Of a stretch of 64,000 bases of DNA, positions 1-12,400 are shown in pieces. Origin of the DNA: Adineta vaga (Eukaryota; Rotifera); contig CP075492.1 of the NCBI GenBank assembly GCA_021613535.1, positions 9,920,001 to 9,984,000 of the forward strand, given 5' to 3'. The notes beneath the pieces are model-generated. The model worked only from the letters and a program-made list of their open reading frames with translations. It did no database searches and was not told where the DNA came from. The position numbers and the translations under genes were made by a program. Position 1 is the stretch's first letter; every line of letters starts with the position of its first letter.

Positions 1-90
1 ATTGATTCTTTCAATGTCTTACGTGATTTAGCAAAGAAATTTCTTGAAACATCAACAACCAATGTCAATACGAATACAACCACAAAATAA
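1..90 (+). CDS. 3' end of an unidentified gene (partial)
   Basis: Frame 1 is open from the window edge and ends with a TAA at 88-90. It encodes a 29-residue tail that starts as an amphipathic helix (DSFNVLRDLAKKFLE) and ends in a Thr/Asn-rich stretch. The gene start lies outside the window. The short helix followed by a polar tail could be the C terminus of many proteins and I do not recognise the family. AT-rich sequence with pyrimidine runs follows, as expected for a 3' UTR. Confidence 0.4.
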   Translation: MDSFNVLRDLAKKFLETSTTNVNTNTTTK

Positions 91-204
91 ATGATATTCT
101 CTGTCTCTCTATTCATATTTTTTTTCTTTGTTGTCTATCATTTCTTTTTTTTATTGCATATAAAATAAAAATACACACGAATAACACTCAGTAGTTGAAA
201 AATA

Positions 205-750
205 ATGACTGATCAATTCTACCATACCATAGCCAATTCTGAATATGAAAATCTTCCAGAAACAGATGCAACGAATAATCTCGATAATGATTTCAAAAGT
301 TATATGGAAATCCTTATTGCCGAACACATTGGATATATTTCCAAAAGTTATCGAGTATGTTCTTTTTCGTTTGCTTTTCGAAACAATAAACGAACATTAT
401 TTCGACTTTAGATTGAACATCAACGATTATCATCATATGCCTATTATCCACCGATGAATGAAGAACAAATACGAGTTCTAACAATTGGTAATATTACATC
501 AAATGAGATCAAACATCAATTGAGTGAAAAGATTTATAAACAATTAGAAACAACGTTTGAAAAGAAAATGGTTCAATGGAATTCCATTGTTCAAACAACA
601 GCGAAAAGATTTGTTACAAATTCTGTTGAACAAGCTATCGATACATTTCGAGAAAAATTATCTGAAATTTTTCAAGATGAAGAAAATCAAACGAACAATA
701 TCATTGTTCAACGTTTTATACTAGTTAATAATGAATTAAAACTAATTTGA
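205..750 (+). CDS. Hypothetical protein, two exons, 162 aa
   Basis: Exon 1 is 205-354 and exon 2 is 412-750, joined in phase 0 across a 57-bp GT-AG intron (gtatgt...tttag). The predicted protein begins MTDQFYHTIANSEYENLPET and is acidic at the N terminus. Its second half is rich in Gln, Lys and Glu and looks helical (residues about 75-150), with no membrane segment or signal peptide. I do not recognise the family. The intron size matches the real genes nearby, which supports it being a gene. An acceptor-like CAG lies about 17 bp before the ATG. The start is the first in-frame ATG. Confidence 0.5.
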
Positions 751-2286
751 AAAAGAACATTTTACGAAATAAGAAATAGAATGATCGATTTTCAATGTCT
801 AGCCTTAGAATACTTTTTCACTACATTGATTTTCATTATCTATACGATCGACATGCTTTTGTTTATGATGATTTTATTACAAAGATAAAATTCAACATAG
901 TTACAAGGAAGAAATGTATATCAAAATACATTTTCATAGCAAAAAATAAATTGTTGATTCATCTTATAAATATCTAAGATTCTAACGAGCGCCAATTTTG
1001 AAAAAGTTAATTCTTTCTTTTCCGATAGACGAGTGTGGGTGGTTGTATCTTTTCTTGAATTACACTCTCACTGAATTGCGTCGCAATAAAACTCATGGAT
1101 ATGAATTTTACGGTAAAAACAATTGATCAAAATACATAAAAATAGAATTAACCTTAAGTTTTATACTATTCAACTGCTGAAACTTATCCACATTCGCATA
1201 CCAGATGATGATTATTATCGATAATTCTCATTGATGAAAAGCTCAATTCATCCGTACAAACGAAAATTTTCTATATATGTAACGATATAACTTTGAAAAT
1301 AATTCATCACTAAGCTGATACATTGGTGATTACAGATTCATGAACATAACAGTTCAAATTATCCATCGTATCAAACACTGATCCTCGCAGTCACTATAAC
1401 CATCGGATACTCATTTTCATCTTTCGTCCGCTTTTCGTATTGTTTATCGTTTCTAACGATTAGTCTGAGGCGAGAATGAATGAGTCGGGCAACTTATATT
1501 TAGCATCATTTAAGTATGCTCCAAGCAGTTCACTTGTTAGTCACATATCTTTGAGAAGGTTTACTCTCGTAGAGAAAACAGTTATTTTTTTTTGTCTGCG
1601 AACATATGAACTACCAGCGCCTTCTATCGTATATATTCCCATTGGATTATTAAGTTATATTCTAAGATTATAATGTAGTAAGCACGGTGCTTTTTTTCAT
1701 ATCTGAATCATTCGTTATAATTTTAACGAATCTCTCTTGAATATATTTTATTCAAATAGTTTTCTATTCTTTGTCTACAAGATTTTACCATAAAGACTCT
1801 TTTCTTATTTTCCTCATCTTACAAAACCTTTTCATTTGTTTACTATTTAAATTTCAACATTTTTATTTCATTTCTGTAAGTTTCTAACATGAGAAGAAGA
1901 AAAACAACAATGAGATTCGTACGTGATTACATGTACGATATCGAATATTTATTTCTCTCATTAGTCATTTACACACTATTACACAATCGACAAGTACATT
2001 TTATCAATCAGTTTTCAGACGTGCTTGAATAACATATATAAGAATCATGGTGAAATTATATTATACATATATATATTCACAGTTTAGAAGTCTAATGGCA
2101 TTCGATAGGTCAATGACTTCTAAATGAGATGCGATCGTCGATCATTGTTTACTGTCTAGCTTAGATAAACTTTATTCATGGATTTGTCTTCTTGACGGAC
2201 GCGTATTACATTCTTGTTTATCTGCTGAAGAAAACTACGAATTTTTTTTTCTCTATTTCTTAGATCATCGAGAATTTCTTTTGTAA
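751..2286. other. Noncoding spacer, no gene recognised
   Basis: About 1.5 kb of AT-rich sequence between the small unknown gene and the CLIC-like gene. The short open frames at 795-977 and 1476-1673 have low-complexity, hydrophobic translations and no splice partners. It probably holds the 3' UTR of the upstream gene and the promoter and 5' UTR of the CLIC-like gene. Confidence 0.5.
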
Positions 2287-3197
2287 ATGGAGACAACTCA
2301 ATCTCATGTACCATCAGTAGCATTATTTGTCACTGTAAGTATTAAATTCATTTGCGAGAATATTATAAAACAAAAACAAATTATTCTAGCGATCGGAAAT
2401 CGATTTTTCTCATCGATCACCAAGTCCAATATGTCAACGATGGTTTATGGTTTTATATCTAAAATCTGAAGCAAAAGAACTTGCATTAACTGTAAGTTAT
2501 TGCTTGATTTCATTTCTATTCATTTACATATATATATATATATACATTGAATTCATAGGTTTATCCAGTGAATATGAAAAATCCTGAACAAGAATTTAAA
2601 AAAGCTTATAATTCCAATCCACCTGTTGTTGTCTTTGATGAAACAATTGATAAAACATGTCAAGTTGTGTTAACTGATAATCGTGATATTGATGCTGAAA
2701 TAAGTAAACGTTTTCCAGTAACAAACATGAGCTCATTAAAAGAAGCGGAAGATGTTTGTTCCAATGTTTATATAAAATTCCATCCATATTTAAAATCACC
2801 TGTTGGTGATCCTCAAGAACAAATTAAATTACGTTCATTATTAAGTGAATTAAAACGTATCAATGATTATCTTGAAGAAACAGGCACATTATTTCTTTCA
2901 GGAAATGAAATGACATTTGTCGATTGTGATATTATGCCAAAATTACAACACATACGTGTTGCGAGCAAATATTATAAAAATTTAGATATTCCAAATGAAT
3001 TAACAGCATTATGGTCATATATGGAACGTTGTTATCAAACAAAAGCTTTTCAAGAATCATGTCCATTTGATCAAGATATATTGATGCATTATGAAGGTAA
3101 AGTTGGTGGTCAGAATAAACCATTTGGTAAAACACCAACATTACAACAACCAACAATGACATTAACAATACCAGGTCGAGAAGAACAATCGAAATGA
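2287..3197 (+). CDS. Chloride intracellular channel (CLIC/EXC-4)-like protein
   Basis: Three exons (2287-2334, 2390-2491, 2559-3197), all joined in phase 0, give 262 aa. The family has a glutathione-transferase fold, and its members move between soluble and membrane-associated forms. Residues about 25-50 contain PICQRWFMVLYLK, matching the first helix of the CLIC thioredoxin domain, where vertebrate CLICs have CPFSQRLFMVLWLK. The C-terminal helical domain has the CLIC signature LSGNEMTFVDCDIMPKLQHI, then VASKYYKNLDIP and a terminal CPFDQ motif. The redox CxxS motif is not kept: the first Cys position is Ser and only the later Cys remains. An extended Pro/Gln tail follows residue about 235. 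The short first exon makes the start less certain than the body. Confidence 0.85.
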
Positions 3198-3453
3198 TTT
3201 GCATTTTGCTTTCTCTTACGTGTGTGTATATTTTGATTTATTCAACAATCTCACATTTTCTTCTCTTGTCTTCTTTTTTTTTCGTTATCATTAGCTATCT
3301 TTTATATATATATATTTGCGAGAGATGTTGAATGATTGATTGATCTAGAATGAAATCTCTTGGAAAAACTGGTCAAATAAAAGTGTTAGCTTTTTTCTTC
3401 TTTACATCTTTATTTTAGATTGAATTTGTTAAGAGTATATAGCTACAAATAAC

Positions 3454-6400
3454 ATGGAAGAAGCACAAGAAAAACCTATGGTATTTATTCTAATTTCTAG
3501 TTAGAAAGCTCTTTATCAGAAGAACCTCAATCTTTATCAACGAAATCAGTTACTCACTAGGATTCACGTTTCATCTATTTAGGATAAAATTGCTTGTTTC
3601 AAAAAAGGCGCATCACTAACTATTACTGGTCAACAGTATAATGTATGTTCAGAAAATCTCAAAACCAACCTACTTGTTTCATCGAATCGATTTGGTTATA
3701 TATTGTATGGTACTGAAAGCGATGGTCTTGCAATCATTCCATCAGCACATATCGATCATGAATCACAAAAATTAATTGTATCATCTGATAATGATGATGA
3801 TGAACCGAATGTTAATCTTGATAAAAATTCGATTATTTACCGATCTTATTTACCTGGTCAATCAGTAAAACAAACGCCATCATTAATACCATATTGGTTA
3901 TCATTAAATTCGGACGAAACGATTCTTGCTATTATTCTTCTTCAAAAAGATGCTCAAGCATCACTTTTACTTTTCTATGATGTTGTTCAATTAATTCAAA
4001 AAGTATTTGAAGGAAAAAAACGATTTTCGTTTTTTATGATAAGATTTTTTTTCTTTTAGTCGGATTCATCGCTCATATGTCCAGCTATGCGTTTAACAAG
4101 AGATGTGATCGGTGATAGTATTCATAATTTTATTTGGAATCCAGCAATGCCTAATTTATTTGCATTTATTGATGGTCTTGGCTCTGTATCGACATATTCA
4201 ATTGATAAACAAGTAACCAATGTAGGCAAATCCATTGCAGATGTGAATAATTCTTCCAGTAAGTTGTTTTTTGTATCATCGATTGTTTCACTTTATTCTT
4301 TTGTCTAGTTTGTTGGAGTCCAAAAGGTAAACAAATCGTCGTAGTTAAATATGATGGTTCATTAGAATTATTTTCCGAAAATATGCAATCAAAGAAGAAA
4401 CATCCATCGCTTACAATCAATGCATCATTTCCTCCATGTATTAGTGTTCTTTGGATTTCAACTCCTCAATTCTTACTTGGCTTTTCAAAATCGAATTCTA
4501 GTTCTGATCAGAATCCATTCGTTCATATCATGGCAACATATAATAAAGTAGGACATTGAATTTTCACAAACTTGTTATTAAATATTGAATTGTATAAAAA
4601 CAAAATAGGAGCAACCACCTAAAACACAAATATTCTATGATCTCTTTTTTCGATGTAATGGACGTTCCAATGAATACGAATCTTCAATACTTTTATGTTC
4701 AATCGAATCAAAAGTATGACAATAATTTCATTGACCAATTAAGAACTATTTTAAAATCATTTTTAGTAAAAATGTTATTTGTGGTTTATCAAAATCGATC
4801 AAAATTAGTGTCTTAGGATCCGATGAACTCACTCCGGTATGTTTTTCTAGAATTGATTTCTTATTGCAAAGATAATTTTTCGAGAAAAAATCCGAGTTAT
4901 TTGATCTGCTGTATAATAGAATAATTCAAAGGTTTATTATTAAAAATCTTTTCATGACAAATAATGTGTTGATAAGTTTACAAATACAAAAAGCATAATA
5001 ACAACAATAAGTGTAGATAAGAAAAAAATGAATATAAAGACATAGATAAGGATGTATCTTTGGGATTGACTTGAACATTGAAGGATGAAGGTATTTCCGT
5101 TTTTAAAACTTTAATTTTTCGATCTTGACATAAACGATTACATGAATGAATTGATGAACAATTGAAATAATTATCTAATTCATATAATTGTATGGCTGGT
5201 AAACTTTCATTACGTAGCAAACAACCTTGATTTAATTTAAATATTCGATTAATACTTTGATTTGTTTGTTGTCGTTTGATGTGAAAAATCGTTTTTAATT
5301 GACAATCACATTGAAGTTTTGTTTGACTATCTTGACTAATTTGTAATTGAGGATAATTAATTAAAAGACAATTATCTAATGGTGAAATTGAACTATGTTT
5401 TATATGAATTGATAAACGTTGAAGATGTTCAATACCACAAAAGGCATTCTTATCAATAGAATTCAATGGATTATTTGATAATGTTAATTGACGAAGTTTA
5501 GGTACATGTTCAAATGTATATTCATCAATGGACTCAATTAAATTTGAACTTAAATCGATGTCATCAATTGTATTAGATTGTAAATGTTCGATGGTTTTCA
5601 ATTGATTATGTTCAAATAGAATATATTTCAAATGTTTTAATTTTCCTAATGATGATATGAGTGGTTGACTTTGAAAGATTTCAGGTAGATGACGTAGAAG
5701 TAATCGTTGAAGAACTGTAAGATATTCAATAGGTACTAAACTTGTTTGATGTGTATTCATTAAACTTAAATAAGTTAAATTTTGTCCAATCGATTGAATT
5801 TCATGATAACGATAATTATCAAGATGAATGTTAATTAATTCTAAACGATATAAATATGGTAATTGTTGTAATAAGAGTTCAAAATTAAGTTTTTTATCAT
5901 GTTTATGAACTTGATGATAATGAACATTTTTCAATGTTAAACTTTTTAAAGTTTGAAATGAATTTGCCGAAAATATATCTTGAAAATTTTCATTTGAAGT
6001 TGTAAGAGATTTGATAGTAGAATTTTCTAAGGAGAATTTTTCGAAATGTTTAATATTTAGAAATGATTGATCATTGAGATTTTGAAGATTACAATGACGA
6101 ATACGTAATGTATTTAAAGTTAAATCATTAAATGGTATTGTTGCAAAATTGAAATCTTCAAGACAAGATTCAATTTCTATAGTTTGATATTGAAGATTCG
6201 AAGGAAAATGTGGAGATTTTGTAAGACTAATACATTTTAATGAGATAGATGGTTGATCATTGCTTGAAACATCTTCACATTCACATTGTTGAGATGATGC
6301 TTGAGATGAATAATATTCCGTACAGATCGATGATGAACATAGATGGATATTGAAAAGTATGAGAAGAAAAAATGAGAAATAAAACCAGCTTAAATACATC

Positions 6401-9400
6401 TGAAATAGAATTCAATTATGAGCATATATATATGTATCGGCTCGATTATTATTCTAATTGATAAATCTTATTTTATACAATTTTTTTTGTTGTTTATATG
6501 TCATGTTGATAGAAATGTTTAGTCGAGATTTATAGATAAGAATACGTGATATATGCAACGATAGAACATATGTATAGGGATAGTAACAAAAAAGAAACGA
6601 AGAATAGATCAATCTTTATTCAATCAAGTTGAACTTTAACAACAAAAAAAAACTAGACATATTAACCTTCTTAGAATAGTCTTCCTTCACTGAATATCAT
6701 AGATTTTATTACGATTACAAGAGAATGTGTGGACATTTATGACTTTCTTCGTTCAAGTAGACGTTATTAAGAAAGATATAATTTCTTACCTTAAACGCAC
6801 TAGACAAATTATTCATTTAGTTCGATAATCTAATTCGGGTCATCGGAAGTTTAGATTGATAAGAAGATACAAAATGACTTTTTATCGTCATTTTTATTCA
6901 TGCGCATAGTCAGACGATAGAATATGAGAAGAAATACTTCGAAAGTATGATATCTCTTGATGTTTTTATAGTTATCTGAGACTAAATATACTACGATTGA
7001 TTGCCAATTGATCCTGTTAATGTGCTCGTATAAATGCGATGTTAAGAAAAATTTACGTTCAATCGCATACCGGAACAGTTGATCTTTTCTTGCAGTGCGT
7101 TTTTTCTTCTTCGCCTTGTTTGAATAAGAAGAAGAAGAAAAAAAAATATATATATGTTCATTCTTTTCTACTACTTGTAGGGCACCATCACTTGAATCGT
7201 ATGGTAGAGTATTGGCTATTCTCTTCTCTTCTTTCTCTCTTTCTCTTCCCTCTCCTCTCTTATTCTTCTGGTAATCAGCTTCACATCTTGTTGAGGCTAT
7301 TTTTCCTCTCTTGCTCTCATTCTCTTTCGCTTTGTGCCCTGAATTAAAGAAAAGAGAAATGTTAAGAAGCGGAAATGCACAACAATAAGACGACTAGCGG
7401 TCAATAGAATATCCATTTCAAAAGCTTTGTTACATATACATAGGAAAAAAAAGAGAAAAAGATGTGAGGTGAAGGTAATCGACATGTACGGTAATAGATT
7501 TCTTTTTACTATTACATGTTATTGTCAATTAAGTAGACAGATGGACATGCAAACTCGAAGGAAAGAAGGGAGAGAAAGAGCGAGGTAATAGATTAAAGTT
7601 GAATATGAATCGATGTAGACTTGACATGAAGTCATCATTCATCGCATCGTATATGAAATGATAATATATATATTTATCTATCGGTATGCTGATCCCCTCT
7701 CTCTCTCTCTCTCTCTCGTGCGCGTTCATTTCATATGTTTCTGCTATCTGTGATTGAATTGGTATCAGAATGATAAAGGCTTAAATATGATATGCTTCTA
7801 TTGAAAAAAAAAGAAGAAGAAACCATAGAACTTCTAGCAGAAAAGCAATTCATTAATACGAACGTATGATCGAACATCACAAACAACTTACTATTATACT
7901 ACTATTTCTCTCATAAGACATGCATCTGTATGAGGTGGGATGTCTGTTCAATGTTCACTTTTTCTTCCTCTCTTCGCCGTCTTCTTCTTCATCTTTTATT
8001 CCCTAATTCTTTCTCTCACATATTGCTCACCACATCGTCAAGAATAATGCCATTCTCTCCTGTTCAATACACGAACTGGACAAGTGTCCACTCTTGTCGT
8101 TGTGCTCTATGCTTAGTTATATATGTAGATGTGTGTGTGTGTGTGTGTGTGTGCGAGTTGATGTGATGATGCAATGGTGTGACTAATGGATTGAGTAAGA
8201 TGACTATATGAAACATGAAAGCTATGTGACAGTGTCTGGTCGAAGAAAAGCTTTTAAAAAAATGAACGGAAGAACGAAAAACTTATCTACATCAAGGATA
8301 TGTATACTCACGATTTCATAGTAAATTGTCTCTTGTTCTTATTCTCACTATTAAAACTATACCAAATGCGTAATCTTACTCGTGCACATAAACACACGCG
8401 TTGATTACATAAAAAAATCTCTATGATGGAGGTTACGACGTTGCTATCTTTTCCTTCTCATTCGATGTATGTCTAATTCCTTTGTTTGACCAAGGCAATG
8501 TCGTTGTTAGATGGTGTAATCAAGTCAATTCATTTTTCGGTTAAATGCGTTCATTTTCTTTTCTAATAAATTTACTGTCATTCAGATGTAATTGATAAGA
8601 ATAAACAGAACTCATCAACTAAGAAAATGTTCGATGGCCTTGCGTCATTCAACTGTAAAGCAGAAGGAAAAAAAACGGAAAGATTTTTACGCAATTCTTA
8701 TATAAATATTTTTGTGTTTGTAATGATGGTGTAAAGCATTTAAGATCATTTTTCTCCTACTTGTTATTTTCATATATATGTATATAAACAATGAATAATG
8801 ATGATCTTATTAATATAGTCAAGATGTTCTTTTAGCTTGAAATAGAAGAATATGGAAGTGATTGAAAAGTAACAATCAGACGAGAGTAAGAAAAGAATGA
8901 AGATGGATAAGATAAAAAAAAGACGTGAATGATTTAAAAGAAAGAAGGAAGGAGAAGAAAAAAAAGACGTTGAAAATATTCATTCGACACTCATCACTCA
9001 CTTGTCCTTGACCGATTCTAGTTCATTGAAAAGTTCTTATTTCTTTTTTCGATCGAAACGATTTATAAAAAACATAATACATCTTATTAATGTTTGGAAA
9101 AGAAAAGATCATTCGAAAATGTCGGACTCATTTCTTTATTCTTAATCGATCTGAGTAAATTAATGATAGGTCTACACTACCATCATCATCATTATCCTGT
9201 CCGAGAACGTATCACTACTCAGCAGGCAATAGTCCGAATACTGGTTAATAAGGCGTCCATCTCATGTTACATATACGTATAGATCTATATGTATACATAC
9301 ATACATATATATATGTATATAAACGCATGCAGGGCGATGCTATTTACCTTGAGTAAGGTGGTTATATCGATTGATGTATTGCGACGTTTGAACAGCATAA

Positions 9401-12400
9401 ATACTTGAACTGTCTTCGTTCTATCTGCTAATTGAAATGTTCAAGTTGATCGAACATGTTCAGTACATTTCTATTCGCACCTCGTCATTCATGGTCAGTT
9501 TGTAGATTGCTGACATAATTTGTCCTCTGGTATACACACAGCTGGTTCTTCTCTCTATTCTAATGTATTCGATGAACGTTGAAGAAAGAAGAAGAAGAAG
9601 AAGAGAGAAAAGAATCGTGGTTCACTTCATTTTTTTTGTTAAGAAAAGAGAAAAGAAAAAGGAAAGAATTTAGTCTTGACAATGTTTATGAAGCTAAAAC
9701 AATTCTTAACTATAATATGATCGAGACAATTTTCATTCAAGCGTGCACCAGATGTGTTTAACAACGCCCGAGAGACCATGACACAAGTGCGGTTAGTTCT
9801 ATTTATCAGCGAATGAGTTCAAAGTTGATGATTAATCTTCTCACGCATTGGAACCATCTGTCAAACAAAAAAAAATGACAGAATAGAACAAGAGAAGAAA
9901 TTCATCCAAATCTTGATAAGAAATAATACAGACAAGCATGCGATTATCATGAGAAAAAAAGAAAATGGATAATGAGAATTATGATTATTATCATCAAGAT
10001 CAAAAAAAATAAAAGAATCAAATCAATGAAGATCAAAATCTTTCATTAATTGTCTCTATATTTATTATTAGGATTCATATGATATCTGGACATTTGATGA
10101 TCATCTTCGAGCCGATGTTAAAGGTTCTTTAAAAGTCGATAGTAAACAACTTACTCTTACTGGCATGGCACTTGGATTAAATTCGACTATTTCAATCAAA
10201 GAATATGGAAAACAATTACCATCATGTCCAATGTTACTTCTCTCCAATAGTGAAGGTGTTCTTCAAGTGTATTATTTTATTCATGAACAATTTCAATCCA
10301 TTTGTCGTGCACCTGAAGTAATCAAGCAAATTCAAGTAGGAAATATTCTTGGAACATCGACATCATCAGCATTACCAATAGTTCCATCACGTAAGGTTTT
10401 CTACTTACTTGTATAAATGGATAAGGAACATTCTTTCTCTCTTTCTATATTTATATTGTTGCCCTATCTTCGTTAGTTTCGAGGGAATGTTGAGAAAATA
10501 ACAACAACAATCTGTTAGGCGAACATGATCATCATTAAGAAAGAAGAGAGAGAGAGAGAGAAAGATATTACATCATATCTATGCGGCATGGATTTCTGTA
10601 GTGATGAGTCGAGTGTCAGATAACAATCATCTATAGGAAAAGGAGAAGAAGGAAGAACATTATCTAATAATGAACAGAAAGTTCAAGTAACAACAACAGT
10701 CATCTAAAAAGATTATATTAGTCTACGATACAGACAGATCATAATGTGAAACATTTGTTTAATAGAATCGATCATTTCTTTTGACAATAATAGCTCATAG
10801 AAAATAATGAAATGATTTGCTTACTGACTGTTTAATTTGATGTTAACAATAACAAGTACTACTACAATATGAATAAGAAATAAAATACGGAAGCATATAT
10901 ATATATATGTGCGTGTTTTTCATTAGTTTCTCATAAAAACAGACGAATCTCACCACTTGAGACTAAAAAATCAAACATAATATAATATTAATTAAATTTA
11001 ATGTCCTTTAGTATTCAACCTTGAGTACTGTTGTCTTATTTTGATTTCTTTACACAAGAGATGAACAACAAAGGTTTTGAACAACTTACATCTTTTGTTT
11101 GCAGAATTACTAACAAACGGTTCTTTAACGACATCTGCAAGCACACCGATCGCTTTGCAACCAAAAGAAAAGACCAATCTTATTAATACGTTCGGTTTTA
11201 ATCAACAAACTGTCAATGGTTCATCAATGAACGATTTTTCCAAACCCATGACTATGAATTTAGATACTAAAACAATCTCTACGCAACAACCACCAATAAA
11301 AAGTAAACTAGTCTTTGTTATGTGAGTTTTTGATAAGATATATATTTGATGTATTTAGGTGTAATGAATAATGAACAATCATCGACACCAATGATAGATA
11401 GTAAAAAATTTCTCCAAATGGTAAATCAATCGAGTTTGATTTCTTTTGTTTGAAAAACATTCAGTTCTGCAGGTTTATATGCTTTTTCTTTTTAATAGGT
11501 CGATCAATTTCAGTCAAAGCTAAGCTCTTTAGGGAAATCTATACCAAAATCATCTACGACACAAAATGATTCAAATGATCCCTTAAACAACTTAAAGAAA
11601 ATGCTAACAGACATGACTACTTCATATCAGGTAGTTCATTCATTTATTTCTCTTCTCAATCTATTATAAAAATCTTTCATTTCGTTTTAGAAATCGATGC
11701 AATCGATCAAAACTATGACCAGTGAACATATTGAATCTGTGACAAAGATTGAAAATGCTCGTTATCAATTACGATTAAGTCAAAAAGAAAATCTTTATCA
11801 TTCATTAAAAGATCGTGAACTGGATCCATGGACTCAATCTCGTTTGGATTCAATCAAAACGAAATATGATCAACTTAAACATAATTTAAATGTCCTATTA
11901 CAAGTAACACATACAACTATTCACGATACATCGCTGCTTGATGCGTCCGATGATGCAGAAAATGAGTATGTAGAAACAAAATTAAGAAATTGAACTTTTA
12001 TCTACAATTTTTTGATTATTTAGATATTTCTTACCGGATTTAAAAATATCATTGAATACTAGTCAAACTATGAAACAACGAATGCAAAATCGTATATGTG
12101 AACTTAGTCATAAAGTGACAGAAACAGAAAGAGATCTCGAAAAGATTTGTTCTGCATTAAATAATGATATTTTGAGTAGCAAAACATTCGAGTAAGAACT
12201 TTGTATATATTAGTTCATAATAGAAATTCTTTTTTCTTCTCTTTTAGTAAGACGACGATGTCGTCTGAACGACCATTTCATACTTTAGATGCACAAATTT
12301 TAGCACATCTTCAAGCTACTCATAAATCTATCACTCAAGTTATTGTTCCACCTGCTGTCGGAATAAATATATCATCGACTGTTGAATCATTGAAAAAACA

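Larger units (their letters stand above)
6400..10071 (+). other. Rest of NUP214 large intron; noncoding with microsatellites
   Basis: About 3.7 kb with no convincing gene. It is AT-rich and carries many simple repeats: a CT run near 7696-7716, a TG run near 8129-8153, TATA/GTATAC repeats near 9280-9320 and numerous A or T runs. The open frames here (7039-7347, 7930-8166, 9094-9282) have low-complexity translations. It probably includes the promoter and any 5' leader of the antisense LRR gene. The acceptor at 10070-10071 restores the NUP214 reading frame. Confidence 0.6.
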
